A stretch of 8,171 bases of DNA from Bacilli bacterium (GTDB lineage Bacteria; Bacillota_I; Bacilli_A; RF39; UBA660): positions 1 through 8,171 of the forward strand of contig JAILLM010000018.1 of the NCBI GenBank assembly GCA_024693165.1, written 5' to 3'. Under the pieces are notes generated by a model, which was not told where the DNA came from, searched no databases, and worked only from the letters and a program-made list of their open reading frames with translations. The position numbers and the translations under genes were made by a program. Shown piece by piece: positions 1-5,966 of this stretch (within the stretch, counting starts at the first letter, position 1; every line of letters starts with the position of its first letter).

Positions 1-1
1 T

Positions 2-1003
2 AAAGATGAAAAAATATTACTTGTAAGTAGTAATGAAACTTATGGAGAATTTATTGCTAAGAATCAAAAAGATTTAAAAGATAAATTCTATTTCAATTAT
101 CCATCAGTTAAATTACAACATACTTTGGTTAATAAAGAAGACTTCTATAAAACTTATGAAGATTCAGTATTGGATTTACCTGATACTTATTATTATGATT
201 GTAGTAAAGATACTAAAATTAAAAGAGAGTTAACTTATCCAGTAATTGTTAAACCTGCAAATGTAATCATGTTTAAACATATGGAATTTGCTGGTAAGAA
301 AAAAATTTACAGATTAAATAACTTGGAAGAAGTAGAACATGTAATTGATCTATTTAAAAAGGGTGGATATACAGATACATTAATTATTCAAGAATATATT
401 CCTGGAGATGATTCATATCTATTTGATGCGGTTGTTTATGTAGATAAAAATCATAAAACTAAACTTGTATCATTTGCACAAATTGGTCTTCAAGAACATA
501 ATTCAAGAATGATCGGAAATGCAGCTGTTATTATTAATGGATATTCAGAACATCCTGGTGTTGAAGAACAAATCAAAAAGATTACTAAGTTTATGGATGC
601 AATCGGATATCAAGGTTTCGCAGAATTCGATATGAAATATGATGCTCGTACTAAGAAATATAAAGTAATGGAGATTAATGCACGTCAAGGAAGATGCTCT
701 TATTACATTACTCCATGTGGATATAACTTAATTGAAGTATTAGCAAGAGATCTTATTGATAACGAAGAATTAGAATATAAAATAATTGATAAAGTACAAC
801 TAGAAACTTTTGTATCTAAAAGTATTGCTAAAAAGTACATAACTAATAAAAAATATTTAAAGAAAGTATTACAACTTTGGAATAAAAGAGTTATGCCACT
901 TAATTACAAAAAAGATACAGATTTAAGAAGAAAATTACTTCTTAAAAAGATTCAAATGAATTACAACAGAGATTACAAAAATAGTAAATGGGACTGGAAG
1001 TGA
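2..1003 (+). CDS. ATP-grasp carboxylate-amine ligase, possibly D-aspartate ligase (5' end missing)
   Basis: The frame is open from base 2, so the gene begins upstream of the window; 333 codons are visible before TGA at 1001-1003. ATP-grasp marks are clear. They are a VIVKP strand with the nucleotide-contacting Lys at 251-253, the hinge QEYIPGDD from 389, the metal-ligand strand EFD at 623-631, and MEINARQGR from 668, whose Glu and Asn are the usual Mg ligands. The protein therefore very likely joins a carboxylate to an amine using ATP, in the cytoplasm. The KPAN and GKKKIYRL stretch and the basic C-terminal tail remind me of D-aspartate ligases that add D-Asp to the Lys of peptidoglycan precursors. 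That is recognition from memory, not an alignment. The asparagine synthase gene 4 nt downstream fits, since such a synthase amidates the D-Asp bridge in lactococci and enterococci. A ligase of capsule or peptide synthesis is the alternative. The TTG at 125 is not the start, because coding sequence continues in frame above it. Confidence 0.85.
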   Translation, partial: KDEKILLVSSNETYGEFIAKNQKDLKDKFYFNYPSVKLQHTLVNKEDFYKTYEDSVLDLPDTYYYDCSKDTKIKRELTYPVIVKPANVIMFKHMEFAGKKKIYRLNNLEEVEHVIDLFKKGGYTDTLIIQEYIPGDDSYLFDAVVYVDKNHKTKLVSFAQIGLQEHNSRMIGNAAVIINGYSEHPGVEEQIKKITKFMDAIGYQGFAEFDMKYDARTKKYKVMEINARQGRCSYYITPCGYNLIEVLARDLIDNEELEYKIIDKVQLETFVSKSIAKKYITNKKYLKKVLQLWNKRVMPLNYKKDTDLRRKLLLKKIQMNYNRDYKNSKWDWK

Positions 1004-1007
1004 TAAT

Positions 1008-2843
1008 ATGTGTGGTATTTGTGGATTCGTAGGAACTGATTCAAATAAAAAAGAAATACTAAGAGAAATGGCTAATAGAATCATCCATAGAGGACCAGAT
1101 AGTGAAGGTCTTTATGTTGATGGAGATTATGCTTTAGGGTTTAGAAGACTAGCTATTATCGATTTAAAAGGTGGAGATCAACCATTATTTAACGAAGATA
1201 AAACTGTCGTAGTTAACTTCAATGGTGAAATATATAACTATCAAGAATTAAGAGAAGAACTTATTAATAAAGGACATATTTTTAAAACTAAAACAGATAC
1301 TGAAGTATTAGTTCATGGATATGAAGAATATGGTATCGATGATTTATTAAGTAAATTAAGAGGTATGTATACTTTTATTGTATATGATAAGAAAAAAGAT
1401 TTACTTATCGGAGCAAGAGATATCTTTGGTATTAAACCATTCTATTATTATAATCACGATGGTTTATTCATGTATGGTTCTGAAATTAAATCATTTCTTT
1501 CACATCCAAGATTTAAAAAAGAATTAAATAAAGAAGTACTCGGATTATATATGTGTTATGGTACTAACCATCTTGAAGATACATTCTTTAAATATACTAA
1601 GAAGTTGATGCCAGGTTATTATTTTATATATAAAGATGGTAAATTAACTACTAAAGAATATTATAAGTTAACTTATGATAAACAAGATGCATCATATGAA
1701 GAATATGAAAAGCTAGTTCAAGAAACACTTGAAGACTCTGTTAAATATCATCAAATAAGTGATGTTGAAGTAGGTTCTTATCTATCTGGAGGAGTAGACT
1801 CATCTTATGTAGTAAGTGTTGCCAAACCTCATAAGACATTCACTGTTGGATTTGCTGATAAGAAGTTCTCTGAAATAGATAATGCTAAAGCTTTATCAGA
1901 TCATTTTGGAGTTAAACATTATAGTAAAACAATCTCAGGTGATGAATTCTTTGATATATTGCCAACTGTTCAATATCATTGTGATGAACCAAGTGCAAAT
2001 GTATCAACTGTACCTTTATACTTCTTAAGTAAACTAGCACGTGAACAAGTTAAAGTAGTTTTATCAGGTGAAGGTGCTGATGAAATGTTTGGTGGTTATA
2101 ATGAATATAACTTAACTAAAGAAGAAAAAGCATATCTTAAACTACCTTTATTCTTAAGAAAGTTTAATGCATTTATAGTTAAACCATTACCACATTTCCC
2201 AGGTAAAAATACTTTAGTTAAATATGGTAATGATATTAAAGATAGATATTATAATAAAACAGAAATGTTTCTTTATAATGAAGTTAAAGATTATGTAAAA
2301 GAAGACTATTTATCAAAGATTAGTCCATATGATTTATGTAGACCATATCATGATGAAATGAAAGATAATAAAGATGAAGTAATTAGAAGAATGAATATTG
2401 ATTTACATTTCTGGTTACCTAATGATATTCTTCTTAAAGCTGATAAGATGTCTATGGCTAATAGTGTTGAATTAAGAGTTCCACTACTAGATAAAAAAGT
2501 ATGGGAATTATCTAGTAAGATTCCTACTAAATATATGGTACATGATAATCAAACTAAATATATATTTAGAAAAGTAGCAGAAAAGTTTATACCACTTGAA
2601 TGGGCTAAACGTAAAAAGTTAGGTTTTCCAGTACCATTTGGTAACTACCTTTTTGAAGATAAATATTATAACTATGTTAAAGAATACTTTAATAAAGATT
2701 ATGTAGATGAATTCTTCAAAAAAGATGTAATAAATAAAATGTTAGATGATCATCATTTCAAAAAGATAAGAAATGGTAAAAAGATATATACTATTCTTAC
2801 ATTCTTAGTTTGGTATGATAGATTCTTTGTTCAAGAAAATTAA
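1008..2843 (+). CDS. asnB: asparagine synthase (glutamine-hydrolysing), AsnB family
   Basis: This 611-residue protein converts aspartate, or an aspartyl group on a larger substrate, to the amide using glutamine and ATP. It has two domains. Residues 1 to about 210 form a class II glutamine amidotransferase, with the N-terminal nucleophile Cys2 in MCGICGF, HRGPDSEG at 27-34, then FNGEIYN and TDTEV, which bind glutamine. From about residue 230 follows the synthetase domain, with the PP-loop SGGVDSS at 260-266 that binds ATP pyrophosphate, and SGEGADE at 353-359. All expected catalytic motifs are present and the length is normal for bacterial AsnB. The ATG is fixed by the Cys that must follow it; GGAAG at 996-1000 is a modest ribosome site. 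The gene lies 4 nt after the ATP-grasp ligase, so the two are co-transcribed. This pairing suggests that the amide acceptor may be the ligase product (a peptidoglycan D-Asp bridge) rather than free aspartate. Free asparagine synthesis cannot be excluded. Confidence 0.95.
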   Translation: MCGICGFVGTDSNKKEILREMANRIIHRGPDSEGLYVDGDYALGFRRLAIIDLKGGDQPLFNEDKTVVVNFNGEIYNYQELREELINKGHIFKTKTDTEVLVHGYEEYGIDDLLSKLRGMYTFIVYDKKKDLLIGARDIFGIKPFYYYNHDGLFMYGSEIKSFLSHPRFKKELNKEVLGLYMCYGTNHLEDTFFKYTKKLMPGYYFIYKDGKLTTKEYYKLTYDKQDASYEEYEKLVQETLEDSVKYHQISDVEVGSYLSGGVDSSYVVSVAKPHKTFTVGFADKKFSEIDNAKALSDHFGVKHYSKTISGDEFFDILPTVQYHCDEPSANVSTVPLYFLSKLAREQVKVVLSGEGADEMFGGYNEYNLTKEEKAYLKLPLFLRKFNAFIVKPLPHFPGKNTLVKYGNDIKDRYYNKTEMFLYNEVKDYVKEDYLSKISPYDLCRPYHDEMKDNKDEVIRRMNIDLHFWLPNDILLKADKMSMANSVELRVPLLDKKVWELSSKIPTKYMVHDNQTKYIFRKVAEKFIPLEWAKRKKLGFPVPFGNYLFEDKYYNYVKEYFNKDYVDEFFKKDVINKMLDDHHFKKIRNGKKIYTILTFLVWYDRFFVQEN

Positions 2844-2844
2844 T

Positions 2845-2871
2845 AAGACAAGATATATTCTTGTCTTTTTT
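2845..2871 (+). terminator. intrinsic terminator after asnB
   Basis: A 9-bp perfect stem (AAGACAAGA at 2845-2853 pairing with TCTTGTCTT at 2859-2867) encloses a 5-nt loop. Six T residues run through 2866-2871. It starts two bases after the asnB stop, so it ends the ligase-asnB transcript and separates it from the next gene. Confidence 0.88.
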
Positions 2872-2872
2872 A

Positions 2873-2881
2873 TGTTATACT
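2873..2881 (+). promoter_or_regulatory. extended -10 promoter for the 120-aa gene
   Basis: TGTTATACT matches the extended -10 pattern TGnTATAAT with one mismatch. It lies just after the U-tract of the asnB terminator. No good -35 box is found 16-18 bp upstream, because that space is the terminator hairpin, so the TG extension probably compensates. Transcription would begin near 2888, leaving a leader of about 35 nt before the ATG at 2924. Confidence 0.5.
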
Positions 2882-2923
2882 AATTATAAGAATAGCGTAT
2901 ATATAAAAAAGAAAGGAGTTTAT

Positions 2924-3286
2924 ATGGGAAGTATTTGGTATATTAATGATCCTAATGAATGGGAAGCATTAAAAACTATCGGAGTATCAAAAGTTGATGA
3001 AAATGATACTATTCTAAGCGTTAAAATTGGTGAAGGTAATGATGGTATTGCTACATATGATATAACTGTATTTATGTCAAAAGAAATATATCTAAAAGCA
3101 AAATCAGGAAAATTTATAGTTAAAAGAAGACCATTAATGGATCCTGAAATAATGCTTTATGAAGATGGAGAAGTAATACCACTTGTTAAAAATACAGACT
3201 ATGGTTTAATTGATATGAATAAAAGATATGAAGAACCTAAAATTAGAACATTTAAACCGCAAATTAATCCAAATACTAAAAAATAA
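2924..3286 (+). CDS. hypothetical protein, 120 aa
   Basis: I do not recognise this protein. The start is the ATG at 2924, because AAAGGAG at 2912-2918 sits 5 nt before it. The in-frame TTG further up (2861) lies inside the upstream terminator and is not credible. The product begins MGSIWYINDPNEWEAL. It appears to be a soluble mixed alpha/beta protein, with alternating hydrophobic stretches (TILSVKIG, ATYDITVFM, KFIVKRR), no signal peptide, no membrane helix and no cysteine. The tail from about residue 100 is Pro/Lys/Arg-rich and probably disordered. It is flanked by its own promoter and a terminator, so it seems monocistronic. Codon use matches the neighbours and gives no sign of recent transfer. 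No catalytic motif is evident. The strong ribosome site, intact frame and sequence-like composition argue that it is a real expressed gene. Confidence 0.8.
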   Translation: MGSIWYINDPNEWEALKTIGVSKVDENDTILSVKIGEGNDGIATYDITVFMSKEIYLKAKSGKFIVKRRPLMDPEIMLYEDGEVIPLVKNTDYGLIDMNKRYEEPKIRTFKPQINPNTKK

Positions 3287-3309
3287 AAAGAATCTTAAAG
3301 ATTCTTTTT
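3285..3309. terminator. bidirectional terminator between convergent genes
   Basis: AAAAAGAATC at 3285-3294 pairs with GATTCTTTTT at 3300-3309 around a 5-nt loop. It gives a U-tract when read from either strand. It overlaps the stop codons of both the 120-aa gene (ends 3286) and the minus-strand lipoprotein gene (ends 3308), so one compact hairpin probably ends both transcripts. The stem is A/T-rich and of moderate strength. Confidence 0.8.
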
Positions 3310-4573
3310 ATTTTAATTTAACTCTTACTTTTTCTTCTTGTTTATCAAAGTCTTCACCAAGTATTTCAGTACATAAATTATTAATATAATTCATATCAAA
3401 GTTAGAGCATCCGCTTTGTTTTTTAATATTGTTTTCTGATGCAAGTGTATCATTATAGTCTTCTAACTTATATGTAGTATATTCTCCTTGTTGAGTAATA
3501 ATTGGATCAAGTTCATATTCAGTTATAAATGTTTCATTAGTTTCATAATCTTTTTCAATTGATACTTTTGCCATACCACCAACAACTCGATCTTTAGCAA
3601 GTTGTCCTGAAACGTAATTGCCTAATGAATAATATACTAACATTTCATGTCCTTCATCATTAGTAATTACTTCAATGTTTTCAAGAACATGTGGGTGAGT
3701 ACCAATAACTAAATCTACTCCTAAATCAGAAAATAATTTTGTATATTTTTCTTGTAAAGAGTCTGGTACATATCTATATTCAGTACCCCAGTGAGGAAGT
3801 ACAATTACAAAATCAGCTATTTCTTTAGCTTTTAATATATCTCTAGTTACTTTTTCTTCATCTAATAAATTTACTAGATATGGTTTATCAGATGGAAGAG
3901 GTATTCCATTAGTACCATATGTATAATTAAGAAGTGCGATAGTTAATCCATTTTGAGTATAAGTATGAATTACTTCTTGTTCTTCATCACTTGTATTTAA
4001 TCCTAACATAGTAATTTCAGGATAATTGTTCCAAAAGTTAATTGTATTATCTATAGCTTTAAATCCTTTATCCATAGCATGATTAGTAGCATGTAATATA
4101 TAATTAAATCCAGCATTAACTTCAGAAATACCAATTTCTTGTGGAGAGTTAAAACAAGGATAACTACTAAAACCTAATTCAGATCCACCTAAGATAGTTT
4201 CTTGATTAACTATTTTTATTTCAGCGTCATTAAGGTCTTCTTGAATATTCATAAATAGGTGATCATAGTTTAATGTACCATCTTCTTTAATACCAGATGT
4301 ATAAACTGGCTTATGTACTAAAACATCACCAATCATTAATAAATCAACATGTTCATTTTCAGGTATTACTGGTTCTTCTTCAATTACTTCTTCTACTGGA
4401 GTTTCTACTACTTCAATAGTGGTTTCATTTTCTTCAAAAGTATTATCAATTATTTCTTCAAAAACAGGTGTAGGAACTGCATAATCAACACTACTTTTAT
4501 TACCACAACTTGTTAAAATTAATGAACTAATTAATAAAGCTTCTTTAAGAAGTTTATTTTTCTTATTTTTCAT
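3308..4573 (-). CDS. CapA family lipoprotein (PGA_cap, metallophosphatase fold)
   Basis: This 421-residue protein starts with a lipoprotein signal: a basic N-terminus (MKNKKNKLLK), a hydrophobic stretch and the lipobox LTSC with Cys23. It is therefore predicted to be anchored on the outer face of the membrane. Residues about 30-75 form a Glu/Pro/Thr-rich spacer. The CapA-type domain follows from about 76. Its calcineurin-like metal-site motifs are GDVLVHKP at 82-89, VNQE at 122-125, TNH at 163-165, HWG at 261-263, GTHPH at 291-295 and SLGN at 316-319. Family members take part in poly-gamma-glutamate or other envelope polymer metabolism, but many are uncharacterised and there are no capB or capC genes nearby, so the substrate is unknown. 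Cys140, Cys389 and Cys401 would be extracytoplasmic. The ATG is supported by AGGGAG (complement of 4581-4586) 7 nt upstream. The gene is transcribed alone from a near-consensus promoter. Confidence 0.9.
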   Translation of the reverse strand: MKNKKNKLLKEALLISSLILTSCGNKSSVDYAVPTPVFEEIIDNTFEENETTIEVVETPVEEVIEEEPVIPENEHVDLLMIGDVLVHKPVYTSGIKEDGTLNYDHLFMNIQEDLNDAEIKIVNQETILGGSELGFSSYPCFNSPQEIGISEVNAGFNYILHATNHAMDKGFKAIDNTINFWNNYPEITMLGLNTSDEEQEVIHTYTQNGLTIALLNYTYGTNGIPLPSDKPYLVNLLDEEKVTRDILKAKEIADFVIVLPHWGTEYRYVPDSLQEKYTKLFSDLGVDLVIGTHPHVLENIEVITNDEGHEMLVYYSLGNYVSGQLAKDRVVGGMAKVSIEKDYETNETFITEYELDPIITQQGEYTTYKLEDYNDTLASENNIKKQSGCSNFDMNYINNLCTEILGEDFDKQEEKVRVKLK

Positions 4574-4580
4574 AAAACAT

Positions 4581-4586
4581 CTCCCT
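4581..4586 (-). promoter_or_regulatory. ribosome binding site of the CapA-type gene
   Basis: On the minus strand this reads AGGGAG and lies 7 nt before the ATG. It supports the chosen start, which also gives a complete lipoprotein signal peptide. Confidence 0.75.
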
Positions 4587-4597
4587 GAGTGAAATAT

Positions 4598-4626
4598 ATA
4601 TTAGCACAAAAGAATATTACTATCAA
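4598..4626 (-). promoter_or_regulatory. sigma-A type promoter for the CapA-type lipoprotein gene
   Basis: Read on the minus strand, a -35 box TTGATA (complement of 4621-4626) and a -10 box TAATAT (complement of 4598-4603) are separated by exactly 17 bp. TGC directly before the -10 box adds an extended -10 element. The start site should be near 4591, giving a leader of under 20 nt. The layout is close to consensus and suggests strong, housekeeping-type transcription unless a regulator acts on the shared region. Confidence 0.78.
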
Positions 4627-4646
4627 ATTTGGTCAGAATATATATA

Positions 4647-4675
4647 TTGATAATAAATTGTTTAAAAAGTATAAT
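4647..4675 (+). promoter_or_regulatory. sigma-A type promoter for the zinc-ribbon gene
   Basis: TTGATA at 4647-4652 and TATAAT at 4670-4675 are spaced by exactly 17 bp. The -10 box is perfect and the -35 box has one mismatch. Transcription should start near 4682, only about 16 nt before the ATG at 4698. Its -35 box faces that of the minus-strand promoter, 20 bp away. Confidence 0.82.
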
Positions 4676-4697
4676 AATTTTAGTGAGGTGTATAGAG

Positions 4698-5024
4698 ATG
4701 ACGAAATTAAGTAATTATGATTGGTATTGCGATGAATGTAATGATTTATTAAATAACCAACCAGGATTTGATGCAAACTGTGGAACTTGGACATGTTCTA
4801 AATGTGGAGAGTTAAATTATATAAGTTCAGATGAAATTTTATCTGATAGCGAAATAGATGATTTTCAATCTTCAGGATATGATTCATATAATGATTACAA
4901 AAATTCATCTGAATCATATGATGTATATGATGCAGCATTAGCATGGCAAAGTAGAGGATATGATGAAGATTATATGTTTGGTTATACTGAAGATGAATTA
5001 AAAAGTGCATTAAATAAAGACTAA
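4698..5024 (+). CDS. small acidic zinc-ribbon protein, 108 aa
   Basis: The start is the ATG at 4698, preceded by GAGGTG at 4685-4690 with a 7-nt gap. The earlier in-frame start at 4629 lies upstream of the promoter and is rejected. The N-terminal 40 residues form a probable zinc ribbon, with CDEC at 11-14 and CSKC at 33-36, plus Cys28 between them. The pattern with Trp9, Trp31 and GTWTC resembles small Firmicutes proteins often labelled Sec23/Sec24-like zinc finger, a name based on fold similarity rather than function. The rest is very acidic and rich in Ser, Asp and Tyr, with repeated SxSYD/GYD-like motifs, and ends in a short helix-like EDELKSALNK. No membrane segment is seen. Function is unknown; nucleic-acid or protein binding is possible. 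It is transcribed alone, divergently from the CapA-type lipoprotein gene. Confidence 0.85.
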   Translation: MTKLSNYDWYCDECNDLLNNQPGFDANCGTWTCSKCGELNYISSDEILSDSEIDDFQSSGYDSYNDYKNSSESYDVYDAALAWQSRGYDEDYMFGYTEDELKSALNKD

Positions 5025-5031
5025 TATAGTT

Positions 5032-5060
5032 AAGATAGGTTATCATAAGCCTATTTTTTT
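5032..5060 (+). terminator. intrinsic terminator after the zinc-ribbon gene
   Basis: ATAGGTT at 5035-5041 pairs with AAGCCTAT at 5047-5054, using ATAGG:CCTAT plus a T:G wobble and one more pair, around a short loop. Seven T residues follow at 5054-5060. It sits 7 nt past the stop codon and separates this gene from the GNAT operon. Confidence 0.75.
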
Positions 5061-5061
5061 G

Positions 5062-5090
5062 TTCTATTTTTATAAAAATTATACTATAAT
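5062..5090 (+). promoter_or_regulatory. promoter of the GNAT / lipid kinase operon
   Basis: A perfect -10 box TATAAT lies at 5085-5090. At 17-bp spacing the -35 position reads TTCTAT, a weak match. TTGTTC at 5059-5064 is closer to consensus, but its spacer would be 20 bp. An overlapping TATACT at 5080-5085 is an alternative -10 box. The start site would be near 5097, about 23 nt before the ATG at 5120. As no later gene in the run has room for a promoter, this is probably the operon's main one. Confidence 0.6.
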
Positions 5091-5119
5091 CTAATAAATG
5101 TGATAAAGAAGGTGACTCG

Positions 5120-5626
5120 ATGAAAGATAGATTTAAATATGGTAAATGTATATTTACCAATCCTAATTTAGATAATATTAATGAAATGTTAGAAATGATG
5201 AATGATCCTGAAATACAATCTATGTTAACTACACACCCAAGAACATATACATATGAAGATGAAGTTTCATGGATTAAGTCTAACCAAGATAAAGATTGTT
5301 TTTCTACATATGATGCTAATACATTAGATTATATAGGTAATGGCGGATATAACGAAATAGATAATGACCGTGGAGAAATTGGTATTGTTATTAGAAAACA
5401 AATGCAAGGCAAACACTATGCTAAAGACATTATTAATGGTTTAATTGATTATGGTTTTAATATACTAAATTTAAATGAAATATATGCAATTGTATTCTCG
5501 GATAATATCAAAAGTCTAACATGTATGAAAGAATTAGGATTTACTGAGTATGATAGAGACAAAAATGTAATAGAAAGAAATGGTAATAAAGTAGATGATA
5601 TTTATTTAAGTCTAAAAAGAAAATAG
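5120..5626 (+). CDS. GNAT family N-acetyltransferase, RimJ/RimL type
   Basis: This 168-residue protein should transfer an acetyl group from acetyl-CoA to an amine. The acceptor cannot be told from sequence. The fold order is right for GNAT. An N-terminal helix region has NDPEI at 28-32, typical of the RimJ/RimL branch. A beta-strand pair runs through IGNGGYNEID at 72-81. Motif A is EIGIVIRKQMQGKHYAKD from residue 86, where the CoA pyrophosphate loop QxxGxG/A reads QMQGKH, so the last small residue is replaced by His. The C-terminal part has the characteristic N-xx-S near NIKSLTCMKELGF. The start is ATG 5120, with AAGGTGA at 5109-5115 closely upstream. It is the first gene of a tight operon with a 109-aa unknown, a lipid kinase and an MBL-fold hydrolase, and may modify a partner or metabolite of that group (inference). 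Confidence 0.9.
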   Translation: MKDRFKYGKCIFTNPNLDNINEMLEMMNDPEIQSMLTTHPRTYTYEDEVSWIKSNQDKDCFSTYDANTLDYIGNGGYNEIDNDRGEIGIVIRKQMQGKHYAKDIINGLIDYGFNILNLNEIYAIVFSDNIKSLTCMKELGFTEYDRDKNVIERNGNKVDDIYLSLKRK

Positions 5627-5634
5627 GTGTTTTT

Positions 5635-5964
5635 ATGGCAATATATTATAAAGTAGATGTAAGAAGTGATTATAACGACTTAACTAATAAAAATACAAAG
5701 ATTATTATTCAAAAAGGATTTATTTATGCCAAAGAAATAAAGACTAAAGAAAGAATAATGATTTGTGATAATAAATTTCAAGGAAGTTTATATGGTTATT
5801 ATGTAATGAGTACTGATTTTAAAGTAGAAAACATTGCTACTTTGGAAGAAGTAAAAACATATCTTGAAGAATTTAGTTTCAATAAGATGCCAATATATAC
5901 AAAAATGGAAGAAAAAGAAACTAAAAAATTAATAAGAAAATATCATAAATCTAACGGAGAATAA
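5635..5964 (+). CDS. hypothetical protein, 109 aa
   Basis: I do not recognise this protein. ATG 5635 follows the GNAT stop by 8 nt, and its ribosome site AGGTG (5625-5629) overlaps that stop codon, a sign of translational coupling. The product is small, soluble and basic. Its N-terminal half is strand-like (MAIYYKVDVRSDYNDL, TKIIIQKGFIYAKEI, ERIMICDNKF). The sequence LEEVKTYLEEF around residues 80-90 suggests a helix, and a charged Lys-rich helix ends the protein. One cysteine, no signal peptide and no membrane segment are present. It lies 2 nt before the lipid kinase gene, so it belongs to the same transcript and may work with its neighbours. No catalytic motif is visible; a small binding or accessory domain is as much as can be said. 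Confidence 0.8.
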   Translation: MAIYYKVDVRSDYNDLTNKNTKIIIQKGFIYAKEIKTKERIMICDNKFQGSLYGYYVMSTDFKVENIATLEEVKTYLEEFSFNKMPIYTKMEEKETKKLIRKYHKSNGE

Positions 5965-5966
5965 TT

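Noticed and set aside
125..127. TTG as a start codon of the ATP-grasp protein
   Set aside because: The frame is open upstream to base 2 with protein-like sequence, and no ribosome site precedes the TTG; the gene is simply truncated by the window edge.
4591..4652. AT-rich intergenic stretch with ATATAT runs as a possible origin or DNA-bending site
   Set aside because: No DnaA boxes or iterons are seen, and the two promoters explain the sequence.
4798..5160. Minus-strand open frame of 120 codons opposite the zinc-ribbon gene
   Set aside because: It lies antisense to a well-supported gene, crosses its terminator and the next promoter, has His/Met/Leu-biased composition typical of reverse reading of AT-rich codons, and has no ribosome site that I can see.
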